Notes: generated by a model not told the origin, from the letters alone. A DNA stretch of 64,000 nucleotides from Gordonia hongkongensis (GCF_023078355.1 NZ_CP095552.1:682001-746000); one strand, 5' to 3'; numbered from the stretch's first letter, positions 35,878 through 44,788 are shown. Program-made: numbers and translations.

Positions 35878-36605
35878 TGATCCAGGTACGCGAACGGGGT
35901 CTCGCCGCCGACCGCGCGCTGGCCGACCGAGACGCGGGGCCGGGTGCCGGCCGGGAAGTAGACGTCGACGCGCGATCCGAATCGGATGAGCCCGTAGGTC
36001 TCGCCGATCGTCAGCGAGTCCCCGACCGACGGCTCGCACACGATCCGACGGGCGACGAGACCGGCGATCTGCACGACCGCCAGCTCAGGGCCGGGCGTGC
36101 CGCCTGCGGCGGTGGTGCGGATGGTCATCGTGGTGCGCTCGTTGTCGCGGCTGGCCTCGGGGAGGTCGGCGGAGACGAACGCGCCGGGCGTGTGGGTCAC
36201 AGTGGTCACCGTGCCCGCGATCGGCACGCGCTGCACGTGGACGTCGAAGATCGACAGGAAGGTCGAGACCCGGGGCAGCGGCTGTGTGCCCAGGCCGGAC
36301 TCGGCGGGCGGGACAGCCTCGTCGACCAGGGCGATGGTCCCGTCCGCGGGGGCGACCACCACGCCGGGTTCGGTCGGGGTGACCCGCTTCGGATGCCGGA
36401 AGAAGGCTGCGCACGCGGCGGCGGTCAGCGTGGCCGGTCGGGCGATCCAGCGGTGTCGACGCCCGAGGAGCGCGACGGCTGCAGGCGCGGCGACGAACGG
36501 CACACCCGCCGGATGGATCGGAGGGATGGTCTCTCGGGCCAGATCGAGAAAATGGGCGACACGGCCGGTGTCACCGGAGCCGTCCGGACGCGGACGTCGG
36601 GCCAC
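35874..36605 (-). CDS. psd: Phosphatidylserine decarboxylase proenzyme
   Basis: About 243 residues. It is self-cleaved at the G-S of [11 protein letters not shown] near the C-terminus, creating the pyruvoyl group used to convert phosphatidylserine to phosphatidylethanolamine. [30 protein letters not shown] and [25 protein letters not shown] are family blocks. I chose GTG 36605 because AGAGGAGG sits six bases before it; the TTG at 36611 would touch that site. It is the first gene of the psd-pssA-AAA operon. Confidence 0.92.
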   Translation of the reverse strand: MARRPRPDGSGDTGRVAHFLDLARETIPPIHPAGVPFVAAPAAVALLGRRHRWIARPATLTAAACAAFFRHPKRVTPTEPGVVVAPADGTIALVDEAVPPAESGLGTQPLPRVSTFLSIFDVHVQRVPIAGTVTTVTHTPGAFVSADLPEASRDNERTTMTIRTTAAGGTPGPELAVVQIAGLVARRIVCEPSVGDSLTIGETYGLIRFGSRVDVYFPAGTRPRVSVGQRAVGGETPFAYLDQ

Positions 36606-36709
36606 GATCAACCTCCTCTGGCCTGTGTCCAGGCCGGATAAATGGTGCGCACCGCATCGCCGGGTGCATCGGCGTCCACTCTAGAGCGCCGCGCCCGGAG
36701 ACCTCGTCG

Positions 36710-37951
36710 TCAGCGCAGGACCAGCACGTCCACCAGGGTGCCCGCCTCGACCGCCTCGACGTCGGCGGGGACGTCGATGAGCGCGTCGGCCTCGGCGAGG
36801 TAGCGCAGGTGATGGGACGCCGGCGGGCCGATCGGGTCCACCCCGACCACCCCGTCGCGAGGCCCGGCGTCGAGCACGCCCCGCAGGAACTGTCGTTTGC
36901 CGCGGGGTGAGCGGATGTCGGCACCGAGACGAGCTCGGATTCGTTCCCGGTCGGCGGGCAGTGCCATCGCGGCCCGCAGCGCGGGCCGGATGAAGACCTC
37001 GAAGGACACGAGTGCACTGACGGGATTTCCCGGCAGCGTGATGATCGGCACGCGCCGGCCGCGGGAGGAGGGGAAGTGGCCGCACCCCTGGGGCATGCCC
37101 GGCTGCATCGCAACCTTCACGAACTCGACGGTCCCGGTCGCCGACAGTGCGTCCTTGACCACCTCGAAGGCGCCGGCGCTGACACCGCCCGAGGTGATGA
37201 TCAGATCGGCGTCGTCGGCGACCTCGTCGAGCCGCGCGGCGAAGTCCGCGGTGTTGTCGGGCACGAAGTGCAGGTGACGGCCGGCCGCGCCGGCCTCGAT
37301 GACCGCGGCGGTCAGCATCGCGCCGTTCGACTCGTAGATCTGCCCGTGGCGCAACGGTTTTCCGGGTTCGACGAGTTCAGAACCGGTGGACAGCACGACG
37401 ACCCGCAGCCGCCGGGCGACGGTGATCTCGGCGAGGCCCAGTGCGGCGAGCAGGCCGATCTGCGGTGCGCCGATCACCGTGCCGGCCGGCAGCGCCCGGG
37501 TGCCGGCCTCGATGTCGGAGCCGCCGCGCCGGATGTGCCTGCCGCGCTCGGGTGCTGCGGTGAACGTGACGGTCGGCGCCGCGGCCACCGGGCCCACCAC
37601 GGCGTCGGTCAGTTCGACCGGGACGACCGCGTCGGCGCCCGCGGGCATCGGGGCGCCGGTCATGATGCGGTGCGCGGTGCCCGGCTCGAGAGTGAGGTCG
37701 TCGGTACGGCCGGCGGGGATGTCCGCGGCGACCGGCAGGGTGACCGGCTCGTCGGCGCTCGCGTCCGCGAGATCGTCTGCGCGGACCGCGAATCCGTCCA
37801 TCGCGGAGTTGTCGAAGCCGGGCAGCGACAGCGGGGCGTCCACGTCGGTGAACGTGGCGAAGCCGAGCGATTCCGGCACGGCGACCTCCGACGGTTCGGC
37901 GGGGCCGAACAACGCCGCGACGATGCGCTGATGCTCTACGACGGTACGCAT
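36710..37951 (-). CDS. moeA: Molybdopterin molybdenumtransferase
   Basis: About 413 residues. Inserts molybdate into adenylylated molybdopterin. Family motifs are GFDNSAMDGFAVR, MTGAPMPAGADAVVPVE, STGSELVEPG, ITSGGVSAGAFEVVKDAL and LPGNPVSALVSFEVF. The large upstream part of the open frame (to 38794) is antisense to the HAD gene and is not real. ATG 37951 fits the family N-terminus; ATG 37984 is an alternative. Divergent from the HAD gene. Corresponds to MoeA2 (Rv0438c) by position. Confidence 0.9.
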   Translation of the reverse strand: MRTVVEHQRIVAALFGPAEPSEVAVPESLGFATFTDVDAPLSLPGFDNSAMDGFAVRADDLADASADEPVTLPVAADIPAGRTDDLTLEPGTAHRIMTGAPMPAGADAVVPVELTDAVVGPVAAAPTVTFTAAPERGRHIRRGGSDIEAGTRALPAGTVIGAPQIGLLAALGLAEITVARRLRVVVLSTGSELVEPGKPLRHGQIYESNGAMLTAAVIEAGAAGRHLHFVPDNTADFAARLDEVADDADLIITSGGVSAGAFEVVKDALSATGTVEFVKVAMQPGMPQGCGHFPSSRGRRVPIITLPGNPVSALVSFEVFIRPALRAAMALPADRERIRARLGADIRSPRGKRQFLRGVLDAGPRDGVVGVDPIGPPASHHLRYLAEADALIDVPADVEAVEAGTLVDVLVLR

Positions 37952-38050
37952 CCGCTCAGCATGCCAGGTGTCGACGGAGACCATGGCGTCGTCCCGGCAG
38001 GTGACCGGGCCGTCCTGCGACGCCGCTGGGCGAGGACTACATTCGTGCGC

Positions 38051-38851
38051 ATGGCGCTGGGTCTGCTGTTCGACATCGACGGGGTGATGGTCACCTCGTG
38101 GCAGGCGCTGCCCGGCGCGGTCGAGGCGATCGCCGATCTCGCCGACCAGGGCATCCCGCGGATGTTCTTGACCAACACGACGTCCCGCTCGCGTGGCGAG
38201 ATCGCCGAGGCGCTCAACGAATGCGGTTTCGAGGTGAAGCCGGACGAGATCCTGTCGGCCGCCAAGCTGACCGCCGAACACGTCGCCGCCACCTATCCGG
38301 GCAAGCGCGTGTGGGTGCTCAACCAGGGCCCGATCGCCGAGGACATGACCGGCGTGGAGTTGACCGACGACCCGGCGTCGGCCGAGGTGGTGGTACTCGG
38401 CGGTGCCGGTTCGGTCTTCACGCACGCCACGCTGTCCAAGGTCCTGGAGATGATGCTCGACGGGATTCCGGTGATCGCGATGCACCGGTCCATGACCTGG
38501 TCGACGGCGGACGGCTTGAGCATCGACACCGGGGTGTACCTCGAGGGTCTCGAAAAGGCTTCGGGCGCAAAGATCAAGGCGATCGGCAAGCCCTCGCCGG
38601 TCGGTTTCCGGGCGGCCACCGAGGTCCTCGGTCTGGAGCCGACCCAGGTGGTGATGGTCGGCGACGACATGCACAATGACGTTCTCGGTGCCCAGGCGGC
38701 GGCGCTGATCGGCGTGCTGGTCCGCACCGGCAAGTTCCGCGAGGAGGCGCTGCATGCGCTGCAGCGTGACGAGTTCGGGCCCTACCCCGACCACATCATC
38801 GACTCGGTCGCCGATCTCCCCGAGCTCATCGGCAAGCTCGGCGGAGCCTGA
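38051..38851 (+). CDS. HAD-IIA family phosphatase (LHPP/NagD-like)
   Basis: 266 residues. Motif I is FDIDGVMV (nucleophile and acid-base Asp), motif II TNTTS, the C2 cap carries the RSMTWSTADGLSIDTGVYL block, then KPSPVGFRAA and motif III MVGDDMHNDVLGAQAA. Predicted cytosolic phosphatase of small phosphorylated compounds; the substrate is unknown. ATG 38051 is the first codon giving the family N-terminus; the longer open frame is antisense to moeA. Confidence 0.88.
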   Translation: MALGLLFDIDGVMVTSWQALPGAVEAIADLADQGIPRMFLTNTTSRSRGEIAEALNECGFEVKPDEILSAAKLTAEHVAATYPGKRVWVLNQGPIAEDMTGVELTDDPASAEVVVLGGAGSVFTHATLSKVLEMMLDGIPVIAMHRSMTWSTADGLSIDTGVYLEGLEKASGAKIKAIGKPSPVGFRAATEVLGLEPTQVVMVGDDMHNDVLGAQAAALIGVLVRTGKFREEALHALQRDEFGPYPDHIIDSVADLPELIGKLGGA

Positions 38852-38885
38852 TCCCCGCGCCTGGATCGGAAAGAAGCACCACCCT

Positions 38886-38999
38886 CTGCTCCCTGAGAGC
38901 GCCCGGAGCTTGCGGAGGGCGCGTCACGAAGGGTCCTTCGACCGGGCTGCGAGACCCTTCGTGACGGCCTCCGCAAGCTCCGGCCTCCTCAGGGAGCAG
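38886..38999. repeat. Palindromic intergenic repeat (CTCCCTGAGG family), copy 2
   Basis: A 114-base imperfect palindrome with outer arms CTGCTCCCTGAG (38886-38897) and CTCAGGGAGCAG (38988-38999). Inner arms include CACGAAGGGTC and GACCCTTCGTG. It is related to 15214-15314 and lies between the convergent HAD and SRPBCC genes. Confidence 0.8.
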
Positions 39000-39002
39000 G
39001 GG

Positions 39003-39087
39003 GCGAGCGTCTCCCCGCTCCCTGAGGAGCGAGCTTGCGAGCGTCTCCCCGCTCCCTGAGGAGCGAGCTTGCGAGCGTCTCGAAGGG
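39003..39087. repeat. 34-bp tandem repeats with the same core as the palindromic repeats
   Basis: A 34-base unit containing GCTCCCTGAGGAGCGAGC occurs at 39003-39036 and 39037-39070, followed by a partial third unit that ends in CGAAGGG just before the SRPBCC stop. It is an amplified piece of the palindromic repeat family. Confidence 0.85.
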
Positions 39088-39546
39088 TCAGTTGGACTCG
39101 GCGGCGCGCTTGATCTTGCCCAGCGTCTCGGCCATCCCGAGCTTGAGCTCCTCTTCGAACGACTCGGCGCCGCCGAAGAGCTTGTCGACGAGTACCGACG
39201 ACACCTTGGTGGTCGACCCGTTGACCTCGCGCCGCTCGGTGACCGTGACCCCGGCGTCCTTCGGGGTGATGGTGTAGCTCCAGATGGTGTGGTTCTCCGC
39301 GACCCGGAAGCCGAGTTCCTGGTTCGGGGTGAACCGGACGACCTTGGAGGTGGTCGGCCACACCAGCGGGCCCCGGCGGTTGATGTTGATGGTCTTGGTC
39401 CCCAACCCGACGGTGCCGCCGCGGATGATCATCTTCTTGCACTGGGGGCTCCACTCGCCCATGCGCTTCAGATCGGAGATCACCGACCACACCTGTTCGG
39501 GCGTGGCGTCGATGTCGATGGATTCCTCGATGAGTGCTGCGGTCAT
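39088..39546 (-). CDS. SRPBCC (START-like) family protein
   Basis: 152 residues of the polyketide cyclase/dehydrase 2 type: SIDIDATPEQVWSVISDLKRMGEWSPQCKK at the N-terminus, a run of beta strands, and a long C-terminal helix. These small lipid- or ligand-binding proteins are numerous in mycolata. The ligand is unknown. Confidence 0.85.
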   Translation of the reverse strand: MTAALIEESIDIDATPEQVWSVISDLKRMGEWSPQCKKMIIRGGTVGLGTKTININRRGPLVWPTTSKVVRFTPNQELGFRVAENHTIWSYTITPKDAGVTVTERREVNGSTTKVSSVLVDKLFGGAESFEEELKLGMAETLGKIKRAAESN

Positions 39547-39647
39547 GGTCGCTCACCCTATGTGCTTGTTGGCCGAGGGTCAATAAGCATGTTCGGGTGC
39601 CCGAGTCAACCCCGGAAAACGCGTGGACCAGCGATGTCGCGCCGAAC

Positions 39648-40133
39648 TCAGACCAGCAGGGTGATCCCGATGACGGCACCGATGGCCAGGAAGACGGCGG
39701 CGGTGATCCACCCGGCGGGGTGTTCGTCGGCGGCCCGGCGGCCGGTGGTCACGGCGTCGTCGGGGGTCTCGTCACTGCGCGGCGCGCCGTCGAAGAGCAG
39801 CGTGCCGAGCTTCCCGGGTGTGAGCCAGTCGATCAGCACGAACGACCACATCATCACCGCGATCGCCAAGACCGTGTACGCGACGGTGTAGAGCAGCGCG
39901 CGCCACAGTTCCAGGAGTTCGGTGTCGATGACCGAACAGACCAGCACGATCGCGAGGCCGATGACCATCGATGTGGTCAGCAGCACCGCGTTGCGGTTGT
40001 GCTCGATCCACACCAGCTGCCGCAGCCGGCCCGGTGTCACCAGGTCGAGGGCGGCGAAGCCGAGGACGAGCACGGCGATCCCCACCAGGCTGAACGATGC
40101 CCCCGCGGCCAGGTTGTCCCGCAGCAGTTCCAT
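39648..40133 (-). CDS. DUF350 membrane protein, first copy
   Basis: 161 residues, four predicted membrane helices, two internal pairs each followed by DLVTPGRL or DWLTPGKL, the DUF350 (YjfL) signature. The function is unknown. A second DUF350 gene lies at 56663. Alone between the SRPBCC gene and a strong hairpin. Confidence 0.85.
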   Translation of the reverse strand: MELLRDNLAAGASFSLVGIAVLVLGFAALDLVTPGRLRQLVWIEHNRNAVLLTTSMVIGLAIVLVCSVIDTELLELWRALLYTVAYTVLAIAVMMWSFVLIDWLTPGKLGTLLFDGAPRSDETPDDAVTTGRRAADEHPAGWITAAVFLAIGAVIGITLLV

Positions 40134-40162
40134 CCGGCTCCCTCTCGCCTCGCATCGACATC

Positions 40163-40209
40163 AGCGGGCTGCCGCCCGACTGCAACACCTCGAGCGGGCT
40201 GCCGCCCGA
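40163..40209. repeat. 17-bp direct repeats upstream of a DUF350 gene
   Basis: AGCGGGCTGCCGCCCGA occurs at 40163-40179 and 40193-40209. Each copy can fold on itself (CGGGC/GCCCG). They lie between the DUF350 start and the acyl-CoA dehydrogenase terminator hairpin. Confidence 0.75.
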
Positions 40210-40214
40210 AAGGA

Positions 40215-40261
40215 CTTCAGCGAAGGCCTGCGCGCGAGAACGCGCAGGGCCTTCGCTGAAG
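40215..40261. terminator. Terminator hairpin behind acyl-CoA dehydrogenase gene
   Basis: CTTCAGCGAAGGCCTGCGCG (40215-40234) pairs with 40241-40261 with one bulged G and a six-base loop. It lies 15 bases past the dehydrogenase stop, reading on the minus strand, and has no clear U-tract. Confidence 0.7.
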
Positions 40262-40275
40262 GACAGTAGCCGGTA

Positions 40276-41388
40276 TCAGCCGACGCTGAGCATGTCGTAG
40301 GTGTCGATGTTCTCCGCCAGGCGGGTCACATGGTCCGACGCGTCGCCCAGGGTGTGGCTGATCGCCGTCAGACGGCTCACGTAATGGGCGATCGGGTACT
40401 CGGCGGTCATACCGATACCGCCGTGCATCTGGATCGCTTCCTGACCGATCAGGCGCGCCGAGCGGCAGATCTGCAGCTTGGCCCGCGACGCGATGATGGG
40501 ATCGGCGATCCCATCCGCCAGCGCCGACGTCGCGTAGAGGCTCAGGCTGCGAGCGAGTTCGAGCTGGACGTACATGTCGGCGGCACGGTGGGTCAGTGCC
40601 TGGAAGGCCGACAGCGTGACGCCGAACTGCTTGCGCGACTTGAGGTATTCGACGGTCAGGTCCAGGCTCCGCTCCATCGCGCCGACGGCCTCGGCGCACA
40701 GTGCGGTCTGGATGCCGACCTCGGCGTCGGCGATGGTCTGCGACGCGTCGCCGGTGCCCAGTCGCGTCGCCTTGACGTCGCTGAACTCGATCTGCGCGCC
40801 GCGACGGCGGTCGTGCGTCCGGTACGGCGTCCGGGTGATGCCCTGGGCATCGGCGTCGACGAGGTAGAGGCCGACGCCGTTGTCGTCGCGCGCCGACACG
40901 ATCAGCTTCGCAGCGCAATCGCCATGTCCGACAAGGCTCTTGGTGCCTTTGAGGACGCCGTCGGCCGACGCGGTGGTCTCCACCCGCGCCTCCGGCCAGC
41001 GGTCGCCCGGCTCGGTGTGGGCGAAGGCCATCAGCAGTTCGCCCGACGCCAGCGCGGTCCGCAGCTCGGCGCGGGTCGCGTCGTCGGCGAGGCCGAGGAG
41101 CGAGCCGGGGACGAGGACCGAGTCGAGGTAGGGCTCAGGTGCCAGTGCGCGGCCGAGTTCGGTCATGACACTGGTGAATTCGACGGGGCCGGCGTCCATG
41201 CCGCCCTCGTCCTCCGGGAAGGTGAGGCCGAGGATGCCGATCTCGGCCAGCGACTTCCACACCTTCTCGCTCCAGCCGAGATCGGTGTCGGTGACCTTGC
41301 GCAGCGTCTCGACGTCGTAGGTCTTGGTGAGGACCTCGCGAACGGTGTCGCGCAGCATCCCCTGCTCTTCGGAAAGCTCGAAATCCAT
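40276..41388 (-). CDS. Acyl-CoA dehydrogenase family protein (second of pair)
   Basis: 370 residues of the acyl-CoA dehydrogenase flavoprotein fold (MDFELSEEQGMLRDTVREVL, FPEDEGGMDAGPVE, SRKQFGVTLSAFQALTHRAADM, QMHGGIGMTAEYPIAHY). The YEGT-type segment that carries the catalytic Glu of many family members is not present at the C-terminus. Relatives of this kind work as unequal partners in alpha2-beta2 complexes for steroid or other bulky CoA esters. ATG 41388. It is 41 bases behind the other dehydrogenase gene and probably pairs with it. Confidence 0.88.
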   Translation of the reverse strand: MDFELSEEQGMLRDTVREVLTKTYDVETLRKVTDTDLGWSEKVWKSLAEIGILGLTFPEDEGGMDAGPVEFTSVMTELGRALAPEPYLDSVLVPGSLLGLADDATRAELRTALASGELLMAFAHTEPGDRWPEARVETTASADGVLKGTKSLVGHGDCAAKLIVSARDDNGVGLYLVDADAQGITRTPYRTHDRRRGAQIEFSDVKATRLGTGDASQTIADAEVGIQTALCAEAVGAMERSLDLTVEYLKSRKQFGVTLSAFQALTHRAADMYVQLELARSLSLYATSALADGIADPIIASRAKLQICRSARLIGQEAIQMHGGIGMTAEYPIAHYVSRLTAISHTLGDASDHVTRLAENIDTYDMLSVG

Positions 41389-41429
41389 GGTGTTCCTTAG
41401 TGAAAGGTCGAAAGGTGCGGGGTCGGCGC

Positions 41430-42623
41430 TCAGAGGCCGAGGACAGCCTTGTCGATGATCTGGCGCTGGACCTCCGACGACCCGCCGTAGATCGTGACCT
41501 TGCGGTAGTTGAGGTAGGTCGGGGCGGCGAGCTGGGCCCATTCGGGGGCGCTCACCTCGGCGCTGCCATTCGGAGCCGAGGCGTCGAGCTGGGCGACCGG
41601 GAGCGAGTCGGGGCCCGCGATGTCGGCGAGGAGTTCCATGGCGGCCTGCTGCAACTGGCTGCCGGTCAGCTTGAGCAGCGACGATGCCGGGTTCGGCTTG
41701 CCGTCGGCCGACGAGGCGGCGACGCGCAGCTGGGTGAGCTCGAGGGCGAGCAGTTCGTTCTCGACCTCGGCCAGGCGGGCGGCGAACAGCGGATCGTCGA
41801 GGAGGGTGCCCTTGGCGGTCCGGGTCTGCTTGGCGAGTTCCTTGGCGCGGGCGAGCTTGGCCTTGGTGTAACCGACGCGGGCGATGCCGTTGCGCTCGTT
41901 GCCGAGCAGGAACTTCGCCTGGGTCCAGCCGCTGTTCTCCTCGCCGACCATGTTCTCGGCGGGCACGCGGACGTCGTTGAAGAAGACCTCGTTGACCTCG
42001 TAGCTGCCGTCGATGAGCTGGATCGGGCGGATCTCGACGCCCGGCGTGTCCATCGGGAACAGGAACATGCTGATGCCGGCCTGCTTCTTGACATCGGGGT
42101 TGGTACGCGCGAGGCAGAAGATCCAGTCGGCGAACTGTCCGAGTGTGGTCCAGGTCTTCTGTCCGTTGATCACGTAGTCGTCGCCGTCGCGGACCGCGCG
42201 GGTCTTCAGCGAGGCGAGGTCGGAGCCGGCCTCTGGCTCGGAGAAGCCCTGGCACCACCAGATGTCGAGGTTGGCGGTCTTGGCCAGGAAGCGTTCCTTC
42301 ATCTCGTCGGAACCGAACTGGGCGATGACCGGGCCGATCATGCCGACGTTGAACGGCAGCATGTCGGGGACGAACGCGAGGCTCATCTCCTCGCGGTAGA
42401 TGTGATGCTGGATCGGGGTCCAGTCCTTGCCGCCGTGCTCCACCGGCCAGCTGGGGGTGGCCACACCGTGCTCGTTGAGGATGCGCGTCGTGGTGACGAG
42501 GTCCTCGGGGTACTGGAGCTTGCCCTCTTCGCACCGCTTGCGGACGTCTTCGGGGACCTTGGCGAAGATGCTGCGCAACTCCTCGCGGAAGGCCTCTTCT
42601 TCAGGACTGAATTTCAGCTGCAT
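41430..42623 (-). CDS. Acyl-CoA dehydrogenase family protein (first of pair)
   Basis: 397 residues. Blocks WWCQGFSEPEAGSDLASLKTRA, GQKTWTTLGQFADWIFCLART and NGIARVGYTKAKLARAK are family-typical. The C-terminal motif reads IYGGSSEVQRQII, with Gly where medium-chain enzymes have the catalytic Glu in YEGT. ATG 42623 fits the family start. It is transcribed divergently from a TetR gene with a perfect palindrome between them. The substrate is unknown; paired genes of this type are often for side-chain degradation of steroids or branched acids. Confidence 0.9.
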   Translation of the reverse strand: MQLKFSPEEEAFREELRSIFAKVPEDVRKRCEEGKLQYPEDLVTTTRILNEHGVATPSWPVEHGGKDWTPIQHHIYREEMSLAFVPDMLPFNVGMIGPVIAQFGSDEMKERFLAKTANLDIWWCQGFSEPEAGSDLASLKTRAVRDGDDYVINGQKTWTTLGQFADWIFCLARTNPDVKKQAGISMFLFPMDTPGVEIRPIQLIDGSYEVNEVFFNDVRVPAENMVGEENSGWTQAKFLLGNERNGIARVGYTKAKLARAKELAKQTRTAKGTLLDDPLFAARLAEVENELLALELTQLRVAASSADGKPNPASSLLKLTGSQLQQAAMELLADIAGPDSLPVAQLDASAPNGSAEVSAPEWAQLAAPTYLNYRKVTIYGGSSEVQRQIIDKAVLGL

Positions 42624-42733
42624 GGGTTCTTCTCTACTCCTGTCGAGGGTGTCCGTACCCCGGGCGGTGTGGTCGAACTGGGGACCTCTGCCGTGTGCAC
42701 CCAAGCTGGGGAAACCCAACCGAGCCACGAATG

Positions 42734-42751
42734 ACTAAGCGCTTGCTTAGT
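42734..42751. promoter_or_regulatory. Palindromic operator between acyl-CoA dehydrogenase and TetR genes
   Basis: ACTAAGC-GCTT-GCTTAGT is a perfect inverted repeat with a four-base centre. It lies in the 215-base divergent region and is the likely binding site of the adjacent TetR protein. Confidence 0.65.
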
Positions 42752-42838
42752 GATAGGTTGCACTATGCCGCGCGGGCTGGATGCTGTCAATCACGGGCTC
42801 GTCGCGATGACCAGTCCGACCGTTCCGAGAAGGTGACC

Positions 42839-43459
42839 GTGGGCCCGTCTGCCGATCCGACGCCCGAAGTCCGGCCCGTGGCCGCCCGGGCCCGGCTCCT
42901 GCGCGCCGCCGTCGAGGCGTTCGCCGCCAAGGGGTTCAACGGGACGACCACGAGAGACATCGCCAACGGCGCGCAGATGAGTTCGGCGGCGGTCTACGTG
43001 CACTTCCGCTCCAAGGAGGAGCTGCTGTTCGAGATCTCCGACGCCGGGCATCGCGCGATTCTCGCGGCGATCGACGACGCCGACGATCCGTCGGCGTCCC
43101 CCGGCGACCGGCTGCGGGCGATCTTCCACGCCTTCACCGAGCACCACGCGCGCGAGCACGTGGGGGGTCGGGTGGTGAACTACGAACTCAACGCCCTCGC
43201 GCCCGACCATCTGGACACGGTGATGGCCATGCGTCGCGAGATCACCAGACGGGTGCGCGAGATCATCGAAGCCGGGATCGCATGCGGGGACTTCGATGTC
43301 GCTGACTCGCTCGCCACCACCAACGCGATGCTGTCCATGGGGATCGATGTCGCGCGCTGGTATCGCGACGGGGGGTCACTCTCGCCCGAGGAGATGGGGG
43401 GCTTCTACGCGGAGCTGGCCACGCGGATGGTGGGATGGCGACCGCCCGTCGGCGGGTGA
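42839..43459 (+). CDS. TetR-family regulator of the acyl-CoA dehydrogenase pair
   Basis: About 206 residues. The DNA-binding domain is RARLLRAAVEAFAAKGFNGTTTRDIANGAQMSSAAVYVHFRSKEELLFEI, followed by a helical ligand domain. GTG 42839 follows GAGAAGG at 5 bases; the frame is open further upstream. It probably represses the divergent dehydrogenase operon until a CoA-ester ligand appears (inference from context). The 3' end is convergent with the MFS gene. Confidence 0.85.
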   Translation: MGPSADPTPEVRPVAARARLLRAAVEAFAAKGFNGTTTRDIANGAQMSSAAVYVHFRSKEELLFEISDAGHRAILAAIDDADDPSASPGDRLRAIFHAFTEHHAREHVGGRVVNYELNALAPDHLDTVMAMRREITRRVREIIEAGIACGDFDVADSLATTNAMLSMGIDVARWYRDGGSLSPEEMGGFYAELATRMVGWRPPVGG

Positions 43460-43460
43460 C

Positions 43461-44714
43461 TCAGCCCCTGCATGCCGGTTCCGGTTGCGACGGAGAGACT
43501 TCGACTGCGTTCCGGGCTGCGGATGCTGCCCGGCGGCGCACTGTCACCGCGAATACCGCCGCAATCATCACCATCGCGAGAACGTAACCGACGTAGCCGA
43601 TGATGGTGTCGCGCAAACCGATGTGCGAGACGACGATCCCGGCGATCACGGCCGGGACGCTGAATGCGAGGTAGCTCGCCACGAACACCGACGAGAAGAC
43701 CTGACCGCGCATCGCGGGAGGTGTCGCGGCGGTGATGTTGTCCATCGCGGAGAGGAAGGTGGCGGCCCAGCCCGAGCCGGCCACGATCGAACCGACGATG
43801 TAGAAGGGCAGGGATTCGATGAGGACCCCGGCCAGTGAGATCACCACGCCGGCGGCGAGTGCGGGAAATCCGTACGCAGCCTTGATCGTCGACGAGCGAT
43901 CGGTGATGAACAGGGACGTGACGGCCGCGCAGGCGAAGAAGACGAACAGGATCGCGCCCGCCGCGCCGTGGTTGCCCACACCGAACACACGGGAGACCAC
44001 CGACGACCCGAGCGAGAGATACAGGCCGCCGAGCGACCAGGTGGCGACGAGCGCGGGAACTGACGCCAGGAACACCGTGCGGACCTCGCGAGGCACGCGC
44101 ACCTGCGGCGCGAGCGTGCCGGCCAGGTGCCGTCGAGAATCGAAGCCGATTCGCTCGCGGGTCTCCGGGACGACGAGAAGTGCGATCAGCAGTGCGGCGA
44201 ACAGGCCGAGGATGATCTCGTAGATCAGCACGCGGGGTGCGGGTGCGTACTCGACGAGCACCCCGGCCACGGCGACGCCGCTCGCCAGGCCGACCGCCGG
44301 GGCTGCGCCGACGATCGTCGATCCGGCACGGGCCGAGGGCTGCAGATCGACCGTCGTCGCGGTCAAGGTGCCCATCGCCGCGCCGGTGGCCAGGCCTTGC
44401 AGGGCGCGCGCGGCGAGTAGGGTGCCGACGTCCTCGGCTACGACGAACAGCACCATGCTCGCGATGAGCAGGACGAGCGCGACGGCGAGGACAGGCCGCC
44501 GGCCGACATGATCGGACAGAGACCCGACCGTCAGGAGGCTCACCAGCATGGTCACCACGTACACCGCGAACACGAGCGTCAGTGTGAGCGCGGAGAATCC
44601 CCACAGTTCCTGATACACGGGGTACAGCGGCGACGGTGCCGCGGACGCGAACAGGACCATCATGTACGTCGCCGCGATCAGCCAGAACGCGCGATGTGGG
44701 TGCAGTGGCGCCAC
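43461..44714 (-). CDS. MFS transporter
   Basis: 417 residues with about 12 membrane helices. GSLSDHVGRRPVLAVALVL is the MFS loop 2-3 motif. N-terminal AAPSPLYPVYQELWGFS resembles putative drug or metabolite exporters of actinobacteria. GTG 44714 follows AAGGAGACCTC. Two matching palindromes and a divergent TetR gene suggest ligand-induced efflux. Confidence 0.87.
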   Translation of the reverse strand: MAPLHPHRAFWLIAATYMMVLFASAAPSPLYPVYQELWGFSALTLTLVFAVYVVTMLVSLLTVGSLSDHVGRRPVLAVALVLLIASMVLFVVAEDVGTLLAARALQGLATGAAMGTLTATTVDLQPSARAGSTIVGAAPAVGLASGVAVAGVLVEYAPAPRVLIYEIILGLFAALLIALLVVPETRERIGFDSRRHLAGTLAPQVRVPREVRTVFLASVPALVATWSLGGLYLSLGSSVVSRVFGVGNHGAAGAILFVFFACAAVTSLFITDRSSTIKAAYGFPALAAGVVISLAGVLIESLPFYIVGSIVAGSGWAATFLSAMDNITAATPPAMRGQVFSSVFVASYLAFSVPAVIAGIVVSHIGLRDTIIGYVGYVLAMVMIAAVFAVTVRRRAASAARNAVEVSPSQPEPACRG

Positions 44715-44728
44715 GAGGTCTCCTTAAA

Positions 44729-44742
44729 GCAAACAGGTTTGC
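44729..44742. promoter_or_regulatory. Operator-like palindrome 1 (GCAAACAGGTTTGC)
   Basis: A perfect inverted repeat, GCAAAC-AG-GTTTGC, 15 bases from the MFS start. A variant copy is at 44775. It is the presumed site of the divergent TetR protein. Confidence 0.6.
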
Positions 44743-44774
44743 ATTCAGAAACTAGCCCGGACTGCGTTCCAAAA

Positions 44775-44788
44775 GCAATCAGCTTTGC
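44775..44788. promoter_or_regulatory. Operator-like palindrome 2 (GCAATCAGCTTTGC)
   Basis: Same layout as the copy at 44729, with two inner changes. The copies start 46 bases apart, and this one ends just before the TetR start codon. The TetR gene therefore likely controls itself as well. Confidence 0.55.

Noticed and set aside
36710..38794. 694-residue moeA fusion
   Set aside because: The N-terminal about 280 residues are antisense to the HAD phosphatase; the molybdenumtransferase starts near 37951.
38886..39087. CRISPR array
   Set aside because: Units are palindromic or directly abutting with no unique spacers, and no cas genes are near.
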